From Bacillus_BD sp963787345 (GTDB lineage Bacteria; Bacillota; Bacilli; Bacillales; Cytobacillaceae): a DNA stretch of 64,000 nucleotides. The notes beneath the pieces are model-generated. The model made no database searches. It had not been told where the DNA came from and was given only the letters and a program-made list of their open reading frames with translations. Location: the NCBI GenBank assembly GCA_963787345.1, contig CAWBCW010000026.1, forward strand, positions 744,001 through 808,000, written 5' to 3'. Every line of letters starts with the position of its first letter. Within the stretch, counting starts at the first letter, position 1. The position numbers and the translations under genes were made by a program. Of this stretch, positions 17,717-27,019 are shown in pieces.

Positions 17717-18941
17717 TTATAAAAATGGTGATTGCTCTTTCATATATTGTGTGGGTGTTAATAAAGTCAACTTTTTAAAGACTTTACTAAAATAATTTAA
17801 ATCATTAAAACCGACAAGAAAGGCAATATCTGTTACTGCTATGCTACCTCTTTTTAAATATAACTTTGCTTCCTCTACTCTTTTTTTGTTGATAAATTCA
17901 GTTATGTTCCGACCTGTTTCTTCTTTAAACTTCCGTGAAAGGTAGGAAGGGTTCACATGTATTTCCTTTGCGATCTGCTTTTGGGTTAATGGTTCTCCTA
18001 AATTCAATAGAATATAATCAATTGTCTTTTTCACAATCGGGCTATAATGTCCTGTGGCAAAAGTATTTACGAGGTCGCAATATTCATTTGTCATTAAGAG
18101 GATTAACTTTTCCAAATTTGGGATATTTATCGTTCTTTCGATTAAAATCGCAAATCTTTCTGAAATAGTATGAAGATAAATGGGGTGTACTCCACCTCTT
18201 TCAGCAGCAATTCTAGATAAAGTATTCATAACAAAGGCCATATTTTTAGATGAACGGATGGGACTTTCAGGAATACGATCTGAAAACTCTAATAATCCTG
18301 ACATTGATTGAATGATGTTAGTGGCTTTTGTTTTATCCCCTCTTGCCATGGCCTCCATCAACTTGCTTTGAGTCTTATATCTTGCTTCGATAATATCTTT
18401 GTTTTCTTCCATACTTACTTTTAGATGAGTTTGATTTAGCGGTGGTTTGGGTGTATTCGTAGAAATTTGTTGTGCTGCGAATATATTCATGACCACACAT
18501 GTTAACAAGCAACTCTCCAATACTTTTGTATTCCATTTCTCCTAAAACGGGCAGGGATTTATAAAATTGTTCCAGTTGTTTACGTTCGCCTATTGGAAGA
18601 TTGGTTTTTAGAAATAATATCTTTTATAAGGTCAATAACTGACAGTCTCGATATAAAAGGCCCGACAACGATACTTCCTATAAATGCTTGCTCCTCCCTC
18701 CAAATGCCAACAGCGATATATTCAAGGCCATATGTATTGATATAGTGATAATAACAATCGGATGGTTTCTTAGAAAGTATTTCATTTATATAGGTGAATT
18801 CATTTTTAGAATGGTTAGTACGGCTGGGATGGAATGGTTTACCGAATGAAATAACATATTTTCCTCTTGATCAATCAATATCGTATCAAGCTTTGTTACA
18901 GAATGAACAATTTGGCTTATTTTTATTAAATCTTCTACCAA
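17717..18941 (-). pseudogene. AraC-family regulator broken by frameshifts
   Basis: The intact frame 17717-18520 encodes a two-helix AraC HTH at the C-terminus (YLSRKFKEETGRNITEF and DLNYFSKVFKKLTLLTP). Coding continues upstream in other frames to a TTG at 18941 preceded by aaagggg: VEDLIKISQIVHSVTKLDT, then KNEFTYINEILSKKP, then LPIGERKQLEQFYKSL. At least three shifts are needed, two at A5 runs (near 18803 and 18612) and one near 18500. The full product would be about 400 residues, the size of AraC regulators with an N-terminal sensor domain. It lies beside uidA and may once have controlled the glucuronide genes. Sequencing error is an alternative. Confidence 0.75.
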
Positions 18942-19187
18942 ATAAATTCCCCTTTCCTATTACAAAAAACAATATAATTACTATTTTAGTAAAAATAATA
19001 CGATTAATAAAGTGGGCCATTTAGTATAATGAAATTAAATTAAGCTATTACATACTAGTTTAGCGAGTAAATATCCTAATGTAATTATGGATAACCTAAC
19101 CTTTGAATAGAATAGGAAATTTACTTGAAATTCTATAATTAATTAATTAATTAAATGATCCCATATAATGATCGGAGGAAAAAACAT

Positions 19188-20999
19188 ATGTTATATCCAG
19201 TAGCTACAGATAGTCGAGTTGTCATGGATTTAAGTGGAGTTTGGAAGTTTATGATTGATAAAGAAGTGGAGCCTATTAAGGTATCAGAGCCACTTCCAAC
19301 AAATGAAGTGATGGCTGTTCCAGCTTCCTTTAATGATCAAACACCGATAAAAGAGATTCGAGAGCATAGTGGTTATATTTGGTATGAAAGAGAATTTTCT
19401 GTTGCAAAAGCATTGAGAAATGAAAGACTAGTGGTGCGTTTTGGTTCGGCTACCCATGAAGCATGGGTCTATTTAAACGGGAAAGAAGTTGTTCATCATA
19501 AAGGTGGTTTTACACCATTTGAAGCAGAAATCAATGACTTCTTAGTAGAAGGTACAAATCGTTTAACTGTTCGACTAAGCAATCTATTAGATTTTTCAAC
19601 ACTGCCTGTTGGTAACTATAGTGAAACAAAGGATGAGAATGGCCGTGTAGTTCGTAAAGTGGATGAAAACTTTGACTTCTTTAATTATGCAGGCTTACAT
19701 CGTCCAGTTAAAATATATTCTACACCGCGTGATTACATTGAAGATATTGTCATCGTGCCTGAAGTAGATTTATCATCTAAAAAAGCAGATGTGCAAATTT
19801 CTGTTAAAACAGCAGGAAACTTTGATGAAGTATGCGTAACCATTTTAGATGAGGACGGCAAGAAAGTAGCTCAAGCTTTAGGTAATGAAACAAAGGTTTT
19901 AATTGAAAATGTGCAGTTATGGCAGCCTTTGAACGCTTATCTTTATAGGGCAAAAGTAGAAGGGATTAAAGGCGGAGAATGTGTTGATGTCTATGAGGAG
20001 TGCTTCGGAGTTCGCACAGTAGAAGTAAAAAGCGGAAAATTCCTCATTAACGGTGAACCTTTCTATTTTAAAGGCTTTGGAAAACATGAAGACACATATG
20101 TAAACGGACGCGGATTAAACGAAGCCTACAATGTATTAGATGTCAATTTAATGAAAAAGATGGGTGCCAACTCATTACGTACATCTCATTATCCATATTC
20201 AGAAGAAATGATGCGTCTATGTGACCGTGAAGGAATTGTTGTTATTGACGAAACACCTGCGGTTGGATTAATGTCATCGTTTAATTTTGATGTATCGGTT
20301 TTAGATAGAGGGGACTTTGAAGATGATACATGGAAAGAGATGAATACTACTGAGGCACATAAGCAGGTCATACATGAGCTTATCGACCGCGATAAAAACC
20401 ATGCATGTGTTGTAATGTGGTCGATTGCTAATGAGGCTGCGACATATTCAAAAGGTGCTTATGAGTATTTTGAGCCGTTATTTAGTCTTGCTCGCGAATT
20501 GGATCCGCAAAAACGTCCATGTACGTATGTTGCCATTATGATGGCTACACCAACAGCTGATAAATGTACAGATTTAGCAGATGTTATTGCTTTAAATCGT
20601 TACTACGGCTGGTATGTGCAGCATGGTGACTTAAAAACAGCGGAAGAAAAAACCCGTCAAGAACTGTTGGCATGGCAGGAGAAATATCCAGATAAACCAA
20701 TTATGTATACGGAATATGGTGCTGATACGGTAGGAGGATTCCATAGTGCATATGGTGAACCGTACTCTGAAGAATATCAAGAAGATTACTATCGAATGAA
20801 TAGCAAAGTGTTTGATGAAATTCCAAACTTTGTCGGTGAACAATTATGGAACTTTGCTGATTTCCAAACAAAGTTTGGACTTCTGCGTGTTCAAGGGAAT
20901 AAAAAAGGTGTGTTCACAAGGGAAAGAGAACCGAAAATGGTTGTACGCTATTTAAGTGACCGTTGGAATAACATTCCTGATTTTGGATATAAGAAATAA
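19188..20999 (+). CDS. uidA: Beta-glucuronidase (GH2)
   Basis: 603-residue glycosidase, the same length as E. coli UidA, releasing glucuronate from beta-glucuronides. A GH2 jelly-roll (LSGVWKFMID at the start), an immunoglobulin-like middle domain and a TIM barrel follow in order. The acid/base Glu is in WSIANEA (about 416) and the nucleophile in YTEYGAD (about 509); the barrel entry motif SHYPYSEE is present. No signal peptide, so substrates are imported first. ATG 19188 follows cggagg. kdgK follows 19 bases later. Confidence 0.95.
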   Translation: MLYPVATDSRVVMDLSGVWKFMIDKEVEPIKVSEPLPTNEVMAVPASFNDQTPIKEIREHSGYIWYEREFSVAKALRNERLVVRFGSATHEAWVYLNGKEVVHHKGGFTPFEAEINDFLVEGTNRLTVRLSNLLDFSTLPVGNYSETKDENGRVVRKVDENFDFFNYAGLHRPVKIYSTPRDYIEDIVIVPEVDLSSKKADVQISVKTAGNFDEVCVTILDEDGKKVAQALGNETKVLIENVQLWQPLNAYLYRAKVEGIKGGECVDVYEECFGVRTVEVKSGKFLINGEPFYFKGFGKHEDTYVNGRGLNEAYNVLDVNLMKKMGANSLRTSHYPYSEEMMRLCDREGIVVIDETPAVGLMSSFNFDVSVLDRGDFEDDTWKEMNTTEAHKQVIHELIDRDKNHACVVMWSIANEAATYSKGAYEYFEPLFSLARELDPQKRPCTYVAIMMATPTADKCTDLADVIALNRYYGWYVQHGDLKTAEEKTRQELLAWQEKYPDKPIMYTEYGADTVGGFHSAYGEPYSEEYQEDYYRMNSKVFDEIPNFVGEQLWNFADFQTKFGLLRVQGNKKGVFTREREPKMVVRYLSDRWNNIPDFGYKK

Positions 21000-21018
21000 T
21001 TAAGGACGGCGACTATAA

Positions 21019-22038
21019 ATGAAAAAAGTTGTAACGATGGGTGAAATTATGCTCCGGTTATCAACGCCTGGATATCAAAAGATTCAACAAGCACATTCAT
21101 TTGATGTCCATTTTGGCGGCGGGGAAGCGAATGTAGCAATCGGATTATCTCAATTAGGCTTACATAGTTCTTTTGTTAGTAAATTGCCCGACAATGACCT
21201 CGGATATAGTGCCAATCAGTTTTTAAATCGTTTTGAAGTGGTAACCGATGGAATGATTTTTGGCGGTGATCGGATTGGGATTTATTTTTTAGAAAAGGGA
21301 TTTTCAATTCGATCTTCTAAAATTATTTATGACCGTTATGGATCTGCCTTTGCCGGATCAAAAGTAACCGAGTATGATTTTAAGAAACTTTTTACAGATG
21401 CTGATTGGTTCCATATTAGTGGCATTACGCCGGCCTTAAATGAAGAAATTTTTCAGTTGACGAAGCTCGCCCTAGCAGAAGCTAAGCAACAAGGGTTAAC
21501 GACTAGTTTTGATCTAAACTATAGAAGTTCCTTATGGCCATTTGAAGAGGCAAGGGAAAGGCTAACAGAGTTAATGAAAGATGTGGATGTCTGTATTGGA
21601 GTAGAACCGCTTCAACTACTAGATGATGAGGGAAGAGATATAAAAGACAACTTGCCTGAGAATCCAGGTCCTGATGATTATAAAGAGATTATGAAAGTGA
21701 TGCATGATCGCTTTGGTTTTAAATACATTGCGATGACCTATCGAAATCAATTGTCTGTAAACCGTCATCGTTTAAAAGCACTTTTATCTGATGGACAAAG
21801 CTTTTATCAATCATCTGAAGTTGATGTTGAAATTGTTGATCGCGTCGGAACAGGAGATGCTTTTACAACTGGATTGATTTTTTCCTTAATCAATCAGTAT
21901 AAGCCTCAAGCAGCCGTTGATTTTGCTACCGCTAGTTTCGCTCTCAAACATACAGTTGAAGGCGATGTAAGTGTCTTTAGCTATTCGGATGTCGAACAAT
22001 TTGTTCAACATAAGAATTCATTTTCTATTAAGAGATAA
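21019..22038 (+). CDS. kdgK: 2-dehydro-3-deoxygluconate kinase (PfkB family)
   Basis: 339-residue sugar kinase phosphorylating 2-keto-3-deoxygluconate to KDPG. The N-terminal GEIMLRLSTPG and FGGGEANVAIGLSQLG are PfkB signature 1, and the anion hole/catalytic base motif DRVGTGDAFTTGL is near residue 275. Annotation as KDG kinase relies on the pathway neighbours (uidA, kdgA, uxaC, uxuA, uxuB); other acid-sugar kinases look alike. It is followed by a strong terminator. Confidence 0.88.
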   Translation: MKKVVTMGEIMLRLSTPGYQKIQQAHSFDVHFGGGEANVAIGLSQLGLHSSFVSKLPDNDLGYSANQFLNRFEVVTDGMIFGGDRIGIYFLEKGFSIRSSKIIYDRYGSAFAGSKVTEYDFKKLFTDADWFHISGITPALNEEIFQLTKLALAEAKQQGLTTSFDLNYRSSLWPFEEARERLTELMKDVDVCIGVEPLQLLDDEGRDIKDNLPENPGPDDYKEIMKVMHDRFGFKYIAMTYRNQLSVNRHRLKALLSDGQSFYQSSEVDVEIVDRVGTGDAFTTGLIFSLINQYKPQAAVDFATASFALKHTVEGDVSVFSYSDVEQFVQHKNSFSIKR

Positions 22039-22050
22039 TTAGGAAGAGAT

Positions 22051-22090
22051 AAAAAGCAGTGAAGAAAATGATTTTCTTCACTGCTTTTTT
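22051..22090. terminator. Bidirectional terminator after kdgK
   Basis: AAAAAGCAGTGAAGAAAAT pairs with ATTTTCTTCACTGCTTTTTT almost perfectly. It serves kdgK and can also stop the convergent EIIC gene. Confidence 0.9.
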
Positions 22091-22161
22091 CTATGTTATA
22101 ACAATAATTACTCCGCTCAATGGACTTAAAATATTTTTCTTTTCACAGAATCTAATTCTAA

Positions 22162-23298
22162 TTACTTTATGGTTTTATTGGATTTTACAGCATTTTTACC
22201 TTCATATCCAAATAAAAGAACAAGAACCAATGTTAAAATTAAAGCAGTTAAGGTTCCGATTAGAAATTGGCTCATCGGTGTAAAGACTGGAATCGATAGG
22301 AAACTTGGCAGTGCAAACCCTGTTCCCCTCACTCCAAGTGCTCCAATAATTCCTCCCCCAATAGCTCCAGCGATTGCAACATAAATCATAGTTCGTCTGT
22401 AAGGTACGAGAATACCGTACGTGATAATTTCAGTTGTACCTGCTAGCGCACTGGGAAGTAAACCAGAACCAGCTAACGTTTTTAAGTCCTTATCTCTTGT
22501 TTTAAAGAAAACACCAATCCCCAAACCAATTTGAGCAAATGGAGCTGCAGCTGCCATTGGAATAATTGGATCGTAACCAGTCGCAGCAAGATTTGCAATT
22601 GATATTGGAATAACAGCCCAGTGAAGACCTAGAATGGTGAGGAATGACCACGCAGCTCCTAATACGGCGCCTGTTAGAATTCCACTTTTTGAACTTAAAA
22701 ATTGGATGGCCATAGATAAGGCCTCCCCTACGTAAGTGCCAAAAGGTCCGAAGATAAGAATGGTTAATGGTACGATCACAATTAAGGAAATCATCGGATT
22801 TATAAACATTTGTAAATCTTTATAAATAACCTTTTTCAAAAACTTGTTTAACAGAGCATATATGGAAACGGCAATTAAGATTGGAAATACGGTTGAAGAA
22901 TAGCTTGCAAGTATGACTGGTATTCCTAAAAATGATACATCTTGGGCACCTTGGGTAACTAAATTAGTATAGTTGGGCTCTAAGAGTGACGCCCCGATTG
23001 CACCGCCAACATATCCATTCGCGCCTAGTTTATTAGCCATTGTGATTCCAAGAAATACTGGAAAGAAGTAAAATATCGCATGTCCTGCTGCGGAAAGAAT
23101 CATATAAGTTCCACTTTCAGGATTGATCCACCCTAAAGTTTTTAACAGGGATAATAAGGCTGTAATTAATGCAGACCCAGCAAGCACGCCTAAAATAGGA
23201 GCAAAACTCCCGCTTATTGCCCCTAAGATCTTATTCATGATTGTATCCTTTCTTTCATTTTCTTTAGAATCAACTTTGGATTGCTTTGTCGTTGCCAT
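22162..23298 (-). CDS. PTS EIIC-like membrane permease (stand-alone)
   Basis: About 378-residue integral membrane protein with roughly ten hydrophobic spans, resembling the EIIC domain of the glucose/sucrose/beta-glucoside PTS family (SGSFAPILGVLAGSALI, FFPVFLGITMANKLG, LEPNYTNLVTQGA). No EIIB or EIIA domain is fused and none lies nearby, so it would need partners elsewhere or may work differently. A start at 23298 has an agaggg site; an internal ATG at 23238 with gaaagga is also possible and removes a charged N-terminal segment. It diverges from the GPH transporter across a shared control region, suggesting a glucuronide or related substrate. Confidence 0.8.
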   Translation of the reverse strand: MATTKQSKVDSKENERKDTIMNKILGAISGSFAPILGVLAGSALITALLSLLKTLGWINPESGTYMILSAAGHAIFYFFPVFLGITMANKLGANGYVGGAIGASLLEPNYTNLVTQGAQDVSFLGIPVILASYSSTVFPILIAVSIYALLNKFLKKVIYKDLQMFINPMISLIVIVPLTILIFGPFGTYVGEALSMAIQFLSSKSGILTGAVLGAAWSFLTILGLHWAVIPISIANLAATGYDPIIPMAAAAPFAQIGLGIGVFFKTRDKDLKTLAGSGLLPSALAGTTEIITYGILVPYRRTMIYVAIAGAIGGGIIGALGVRGTGFALPSFLSIPVFTPMSQFLIGTLTALILTLVLVLLFGYEGKNAVKSNKTIK

Positions 23299-23583
23299 TT
23301 TTTTCTTCCCTCTCATTATAATTTCCAGCTGAACGATTTAAAGTAGTAAAACGAATCAAAATAAAGCGTATTAATTAATTTCTATTATCTCTATTGCAAA
23401 TAGAATCATTCAGCTAAATCAGTGTACTAGTATAGAGTAAAGAATATTAAGAATAAATTTAATCCTGTCCTTTCCTTTAAAATAGTCAGGAATATGTTGG
23501 AAGTGAATGAATTAGACTAAGAAGCACAAAATAACTCGTAATGCAATAAAAAAATAATAAATTTAAAGTAAATTTGAAGAAAA

Positions 23584-23597
23584 TGTTAACGGTTTCA
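23584..23597 (+). promoter_or_regulatory. cre-like site (CcpA)
   Basis: TGTTAACGGTTTCA matches the catabolite-response consensus TGWAANCGNTNWCA at every fixed position but one. It lies just upstream of the GPH transporter promoter and between divergent transport genes, so carbon catabolite repression by CcpA-HPr(Ser-P) is likely. Confidence 0.65.
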
Positions 23598-23605
23598 ATT
23601 TTTTA

Positions 23606-23646
23606 TTGTTTTTTTAAAACAGGCATGCTAGTATACAAGTATACAA
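23606..23646 (+). promoter_or_regulatory. Transporter promoter with GntR-type operator
   Basis: TTGTTT at 23606-23611, a 17-base spacer and TAGTAT at 23629-23634 form a promoter. The -10 lies inside ATGCTAGTATACAAGTATAC (23625-23644), a palindrome centred on GTATAC-AA-GTATAC. The same 22 bases recur at 26109-26130 in front of kdgA. The GntR regulator encoded between the two sites is the likely binder; bound repressor would occlude the -10. Confidence 0.75.
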
Positions 23647-23808
23647 AAAAGCAACAAAAAAGCTCAGTGAATAGGAACCTGATAAAGGTGTTGAATTATC
23701 GCTTTTATTATAAAAATAAGTAGTATTTTAGTTCATTTCCAATCCACATTATTCTTTTGTTGTAATATGAAAGCCCTTTTTTAACAAACTAATATAGAGG
23801 TGAAAAAA

Positions 23809-25177
23809 ATGCGTAAATTCGGTACAAGAGACAAGTTAGGTTATTTATTCGGTGATTTTGGTAACGATTTCTTCTTTATGCTTGTATTGGCGTTTCTAAT
23901 GGTATTTTATACAGATGTTATGCATCTGAACCCGGCAGCAGTCGGTGGATTGTTTGTCATTGCTCGTTTATGGGATGCGTTTGCTGATATGGCGTGGGGA
24001 CGTTTTATTGACACGAGGAAAGCAGGCAAAAACGGTAAATTTAGACCGTGGATTTTAAGAATGTCGTTTCCACTTGTTATCGTCGGAGTTTTAATGTTTG
24101 TTTATATTCCAGGACAGTCTGAGGGATTTTATTTAGCTTATGCTTACGTGACCTATATTGTTTGGGGAACATTATATAGTACAGTAAACATTCCTTACGG
24201 ATCAATGGCATCTGTTATGACAGCTGATCCTGTAGAACGTACTGCTTTATCTTCTTGGAGAACTGTTGGATCACAATTGGCAGGATTAGTTATTAATGTT
24301 GTTGGACCAATCGTGCTGTTTGTAGACAACAAAGCAGTACCGAGTCGCTTTTTCATGGCAGCCCTTATTTTTGGTCTGTTAGCAATTGCATGTTATATTG
24401 CATGTTATAGAATGACTACAGAACGTATTGTTGCTGACGAAACAGCTAAACCAAAGCCTCAAAAAGGTGCAACAATCAAAGGTCTTAGTTAAAAACAAAC
24501 CACTAATTTTCTTCCTTGCTGGTTCGTTAATTTTTATGGTAAACCTTATGCTGATTGGTGCAGTAAACGTTTACTTGTTTAAAGATTACTTTGGAGCTGC
24601 TACAGCTTTAAGTGTGGTTGGTCTAGTCCAAGCTGGTACTGTTTTTATAATGGCGCCATTTATCCAAAAGTTAGTTAAAAAGTTCGGTAAAAAAGAGGTA
24701 GCATCTATAGGAATCTTAGTGGCTGGTATCGCTTATCTAATTTTATACCTGCTACCAAACATAAGTGTAACACAATTTATTGGTCTCCTAGCTGTTGCTA
24801 AGCTTGGTGAGGGTGTATTTAACCTTGTAATCTGGGCATTCGTTACAGACATTATTGATTATCATGAATATTTAACAGGTTTACGTGAAGATGGAACGAT
24901 TTATGCGATCTATTCGATGGCACGTAAAATCGGACAAGCAGTTGCAGGTGGAGTCGGTGCTGCGGCAATTGCAGCTGTTGGTTATAACTCTACACTTGAG
25001 GTACAAACAGCTGAAACACTTAGTGGAATTCATATGATTGGTACATTAGTGCCTGCATTAATATTTTTGACTGTATTTATCATCATTACCTTCCTATATC
25101 CATTAAACAAAAAACGCACAGATCAACTTGCTGCTGATTTAACGAAAAAGAGAAACGGAGACGGAAGTGCAGCTTAA
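23809..25177 (+). pseudogene. GPH-family glucuronide/sugar:cation symporter, frameshifted
   Basis: Two overlapping frames together make one 12-span GPH (MelB/UidB-like) transporter. The first ends at 24492 after six spans and an acidic loop, and the second resumes near 24490 with VKNKPLIFFLAGS and carries the rest, including DIIDYHEYLTG. Removing one T near 24485 restores a single frame of about 455 residues starting at ATG 23809 behind agaggtg. If the shift is real the importer is dead or made as two halves; if an assembly error, this is the cluster's glucuronide importer. A terminator follows. Confidence 0.82.
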
Positions 25178-25196
25178 GGTCAGTTAATAAAATAAA

Positions 25197-25235
25197 AGAA
25201 GATAGTTAAGTTGATTTAACTATCTTCTTCTTTTT
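25197..25235 (+). terminator. Terminator after the GPH transporter
   Basis: AGAAGATAGTTAA and TTAACTATCTTCT form a 13-pair stem followed by a T-rich tract. Confidence 0.9.
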
Positions 25236-25238
25236 ATA

Positions 25239-25268
25239 TTGAATGAAACGATTTTACCGTGCTATGAT
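25239..25268 (+). promoter_or_regulatory. Promoter of the GntR regulator
   Basis: TTGAAT at 25239-25244, 18-base spacer, TATGAT at 25263-25268 with extended TGC. The regulator is thus transcribed on its own, without the GTATAC operator overlapping it. Confidence 0.7.
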
Positions 25269-25305
25269 GAAAGTAGTTGGCTGAAAAAATAGGGAGTGTA
25301 CAGAA

Positions 25306-26022
25306 ATGATGACAATAACATCAAGGCTTCCTGGGGAAAATAATAAAGATTATGCTTATCGAATGATTAAGTCATCTATCATGTCTTTGGAATTAGAACC
25401 TGGACAGTCTATAAGTGAAGTAGAGTTGGCAGAATCATTAGGCTTATCTCGAACCCCAATTCGTGAGGTTCTTACCAAATTGCGAGAGGAACATTTAGTT
25501 GAAGTGATTCCTCAAGTGGGGACTTATATATCAAAAATTGATCCACAGCTCATTAAAGAAGCTACCTTTATGCGATATACTTTAGAAAAAGAAGTATTAA
25601 AGTTAGCTTGTGAGTCTTTTCCAAATGCAAAATTTTTTGATTTAAAGAAAAATATTGTTCTTCAAGAAGAGCTTATTGGGGAAAAAGGCAAAGAAAGAGA
25701 ATTCCATACCCTTGATAAGAAATTCCACGCTATTATTTTTACGGGAAATATGAAAGAGCATATTTGGGAAGCAATTACAAGAATCAGTACTCATTATAAT
25801 CGAATGAGGCTTTTATCCGAGATGGAGCATCATTTTGATGAGGCGATTATGCAGCATAGGAAAATTGTTGATATTCTTGAAAATAAAGATTGTGATCAAG
25901 TTGAAGAAATCGTTAGACAACATATTATCGATCCGATTGAATTATGGGATGAATTTTTTGAAGAAAACAGTCCTTATCTTAACTATTTTAAAAATATAGA
26001 TGAAAAACCAGCATTCATTTAG
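25306..26022 (+). CDS. GntR/FadR-family repressor of hexuronate genes
   Basis: 238-residue regulator. The N-terminal winged HTH (about 14-78) contains SEVELAESLGLSRTPIREVL, the canonical GntR recognition helix, and the rest is an all-helical FCD effector domain with metal-binding-type His/Asp residues (HTLDKKFH, HRKIVD). FCD regulators of this kind (UxuR/ExuR/KdgR-like) respond to hexuronates. It sits between two identical GTATAC palindromes, in front of the transporter and of kdgA-uxaC-uxuA, which it probably controls. Start: ATG 25306 or 25309 with gggag upstream. The binding claim is inferred from position and shared motif. Confidence 0.85.
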   Translation: MMTITSRLPGENNKDYAYRMIKSSIMSLELEPGQSISEVELAESLGLSRTPIREVLTKLREEHLVEVIPQVGTYISKIDPQLIKEATFMRYTLEKEVLKLACESFPNAKFFDLKKNIVLQEELIGEKGKEREFHTLDKKFHAIIFTGNMKEHIWEAITRISTHYNRMRLLSEMEHHFDEAIMQHRKIVDILENKDCDQVEEIVRQHIIDPIELWDEFFEENSPYLNYFKNIDEKPAFI

Positions 26023-26038
26023 AATGCTGGTTTTTTTT
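26004..26038 (+). terminator. Terminator overlapping the end of the GntR gene
   Basis: AACCAGCATTC/GAATGCTGGTT with eight T residues; the left arm encodes the last codons of the regulator. Confidence 0.9.
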
Positions 26039-26089
26039 ACGAAATTGTGTCAACCAAGACCATTTCAAGTAAATTTTATCTAGTTTTAC

Positions 26090-26130
26090 TTGAAATACCA
26101 AAATAGGAATGCTAGTATACAAGTATACAA
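26090..26130 (+). promoter_or_regulatory. kdgA-uxaC-uxuA promoter with GntR-type operator
   Basis: TTGAAA at 26090-26095, 17-base spacer and TAGTAT at 26113-26118. The -10 is covered by the 22-base palindrome-containing sequence 26109-26130, identical to 23625-23646. A leader of about 170 bases precedes kdgA; within it TTAAAGCGTTTTAA (26183-26196) is a weak cre-like palindrome. Confidence 0.75.
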
Positions 26131-26294
26131 GAGAATGAAGTTATTCATTAAATTTAAATAGTTGAGGGATTATATCGTATATTTAAAGCGTTTTAAACCA
26201 ACCTTATAACCATAAGTATGGATTTTCTCGATATAGGCCAACTTAGCTAGAGATCACTATTTCACCATTAAATTTAATAATAGGGGTGATGTAC

Positions 26295-26939
26295 ATGTTA
26301 CAAAAGTTTGAAGTGTTAAATGAAATACATAAAGGGTATTTAGTTGCCGTTATTCGCGGGAAAAACAAAGAAGATGCAGTTGAAATTTCTAAACAAGCCT
26401 ATCAAGGCGGTATTCGCTCATTGGAAGTAACATTTTCAACACCTGGAGCGGAAGAGGCTATCGCAGAATTAGTACGTATTGGCGATGCTAACATGATTGT
26501 TGGAGCAGGAACGGTATTAGATGGAGAAACAGCTAGAATTGCGATTATGAAAGGGGCTCGTTATATTGTAAGTCCACATTTCAGCCCTGAGATTGCGACA
26601 GTATGTAACCGTTATGCAATTCCCTATTTACCCGGATGTGGTTCCGTTACAGAAATTATGCATGCATTAGAATCTGGGGTTGACGTTGTGAAACTATTCC
26701 CTGGCAGCTTAATGGGACCAGGATTCATCAAAGATGTAAAAGGTCCGATTCCTCATGTTGAAATCATGCCATCTGGCGGGGTAAGCATTGACAATATTGA
26801 TAAATGGGTCAATAATGGCGCATTTGCCGTTGGAATTGGCAGTGCATTAACAAAAGGTGTTTCCAATGGAGACTATAGTTCTGTTGCGCAAGTTGCAAAA
26901 ACATTTGCAGATAAATTGGCTTCTATTAAACAAGGTTAG
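26295..26939 (+). CDS. kdgA: KDPG aldolase (2-dehydro-3-deoxyphosphogluconate aldolase)
   Basis: 214-residue class I aldolase splitting KDPG into pyruvate and glyceraldehyde-3-phosphate, the last step of hexuronate breakdown. The catalytic Glu is in RSLEVTFSTPGAEEAI, the Schiff-base Lys in DVVKLFPGS (about residue 133), and the phosphate loop in MPSGGVS. The in-frame GTG at 26286 is part of the aggggtgat ribosome site, so ATG 26295 is preferred. First gene behind the GntR-type operator. Confidence 0.95.
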   Translation: MLQKFEVLNEIHKGYLVAVIRGKNKEDAVEISKQAYQGGIRSLEVTFSTPGAEEAIAELVRIGDANMIVGAGTVLDGETARIAIMKGARYIVSPHFSPEIATVCNRYAIPYLPGCGSVTEIMHALESGVDVVKLFPGSLMGPGFIKDVKGPIPHVEIMPSGGVSIDNIDKWVNNGAFAVGIGSALTKGVSNGDYSSVAQVAKTFADKLASIKQG

Positions 26940-27019
26940 TTAGAAAAGGGTGGCTGTGACTAGCAGCTCTTAATAATAAATATTGATTGCCTAAAACTGG
27001 AATAGGAGGGATATGTGTT

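Noticed and set aside
19134..19187. TTAATTAA tandem and TATAAT before uidA as an operator/promoter
   Set aside because: The TATAAT lacks a credible -35 and the AATT repeat is simple sequence; no copy of the GTATAC operator is present.
22169..22384. Plus-strand open frame opposite the EIIC gene
   Set aside because: It is antisense to well-supported EIIC codons, has no ribosome site and its composition mirrors the minus-strand protein.
26183..26196. TTAAAGCGTTTTAA as a cre site before kdgA
   Set aside because: It departs from the consensus at the conserved outer G and C positions; mentioned only as weak.
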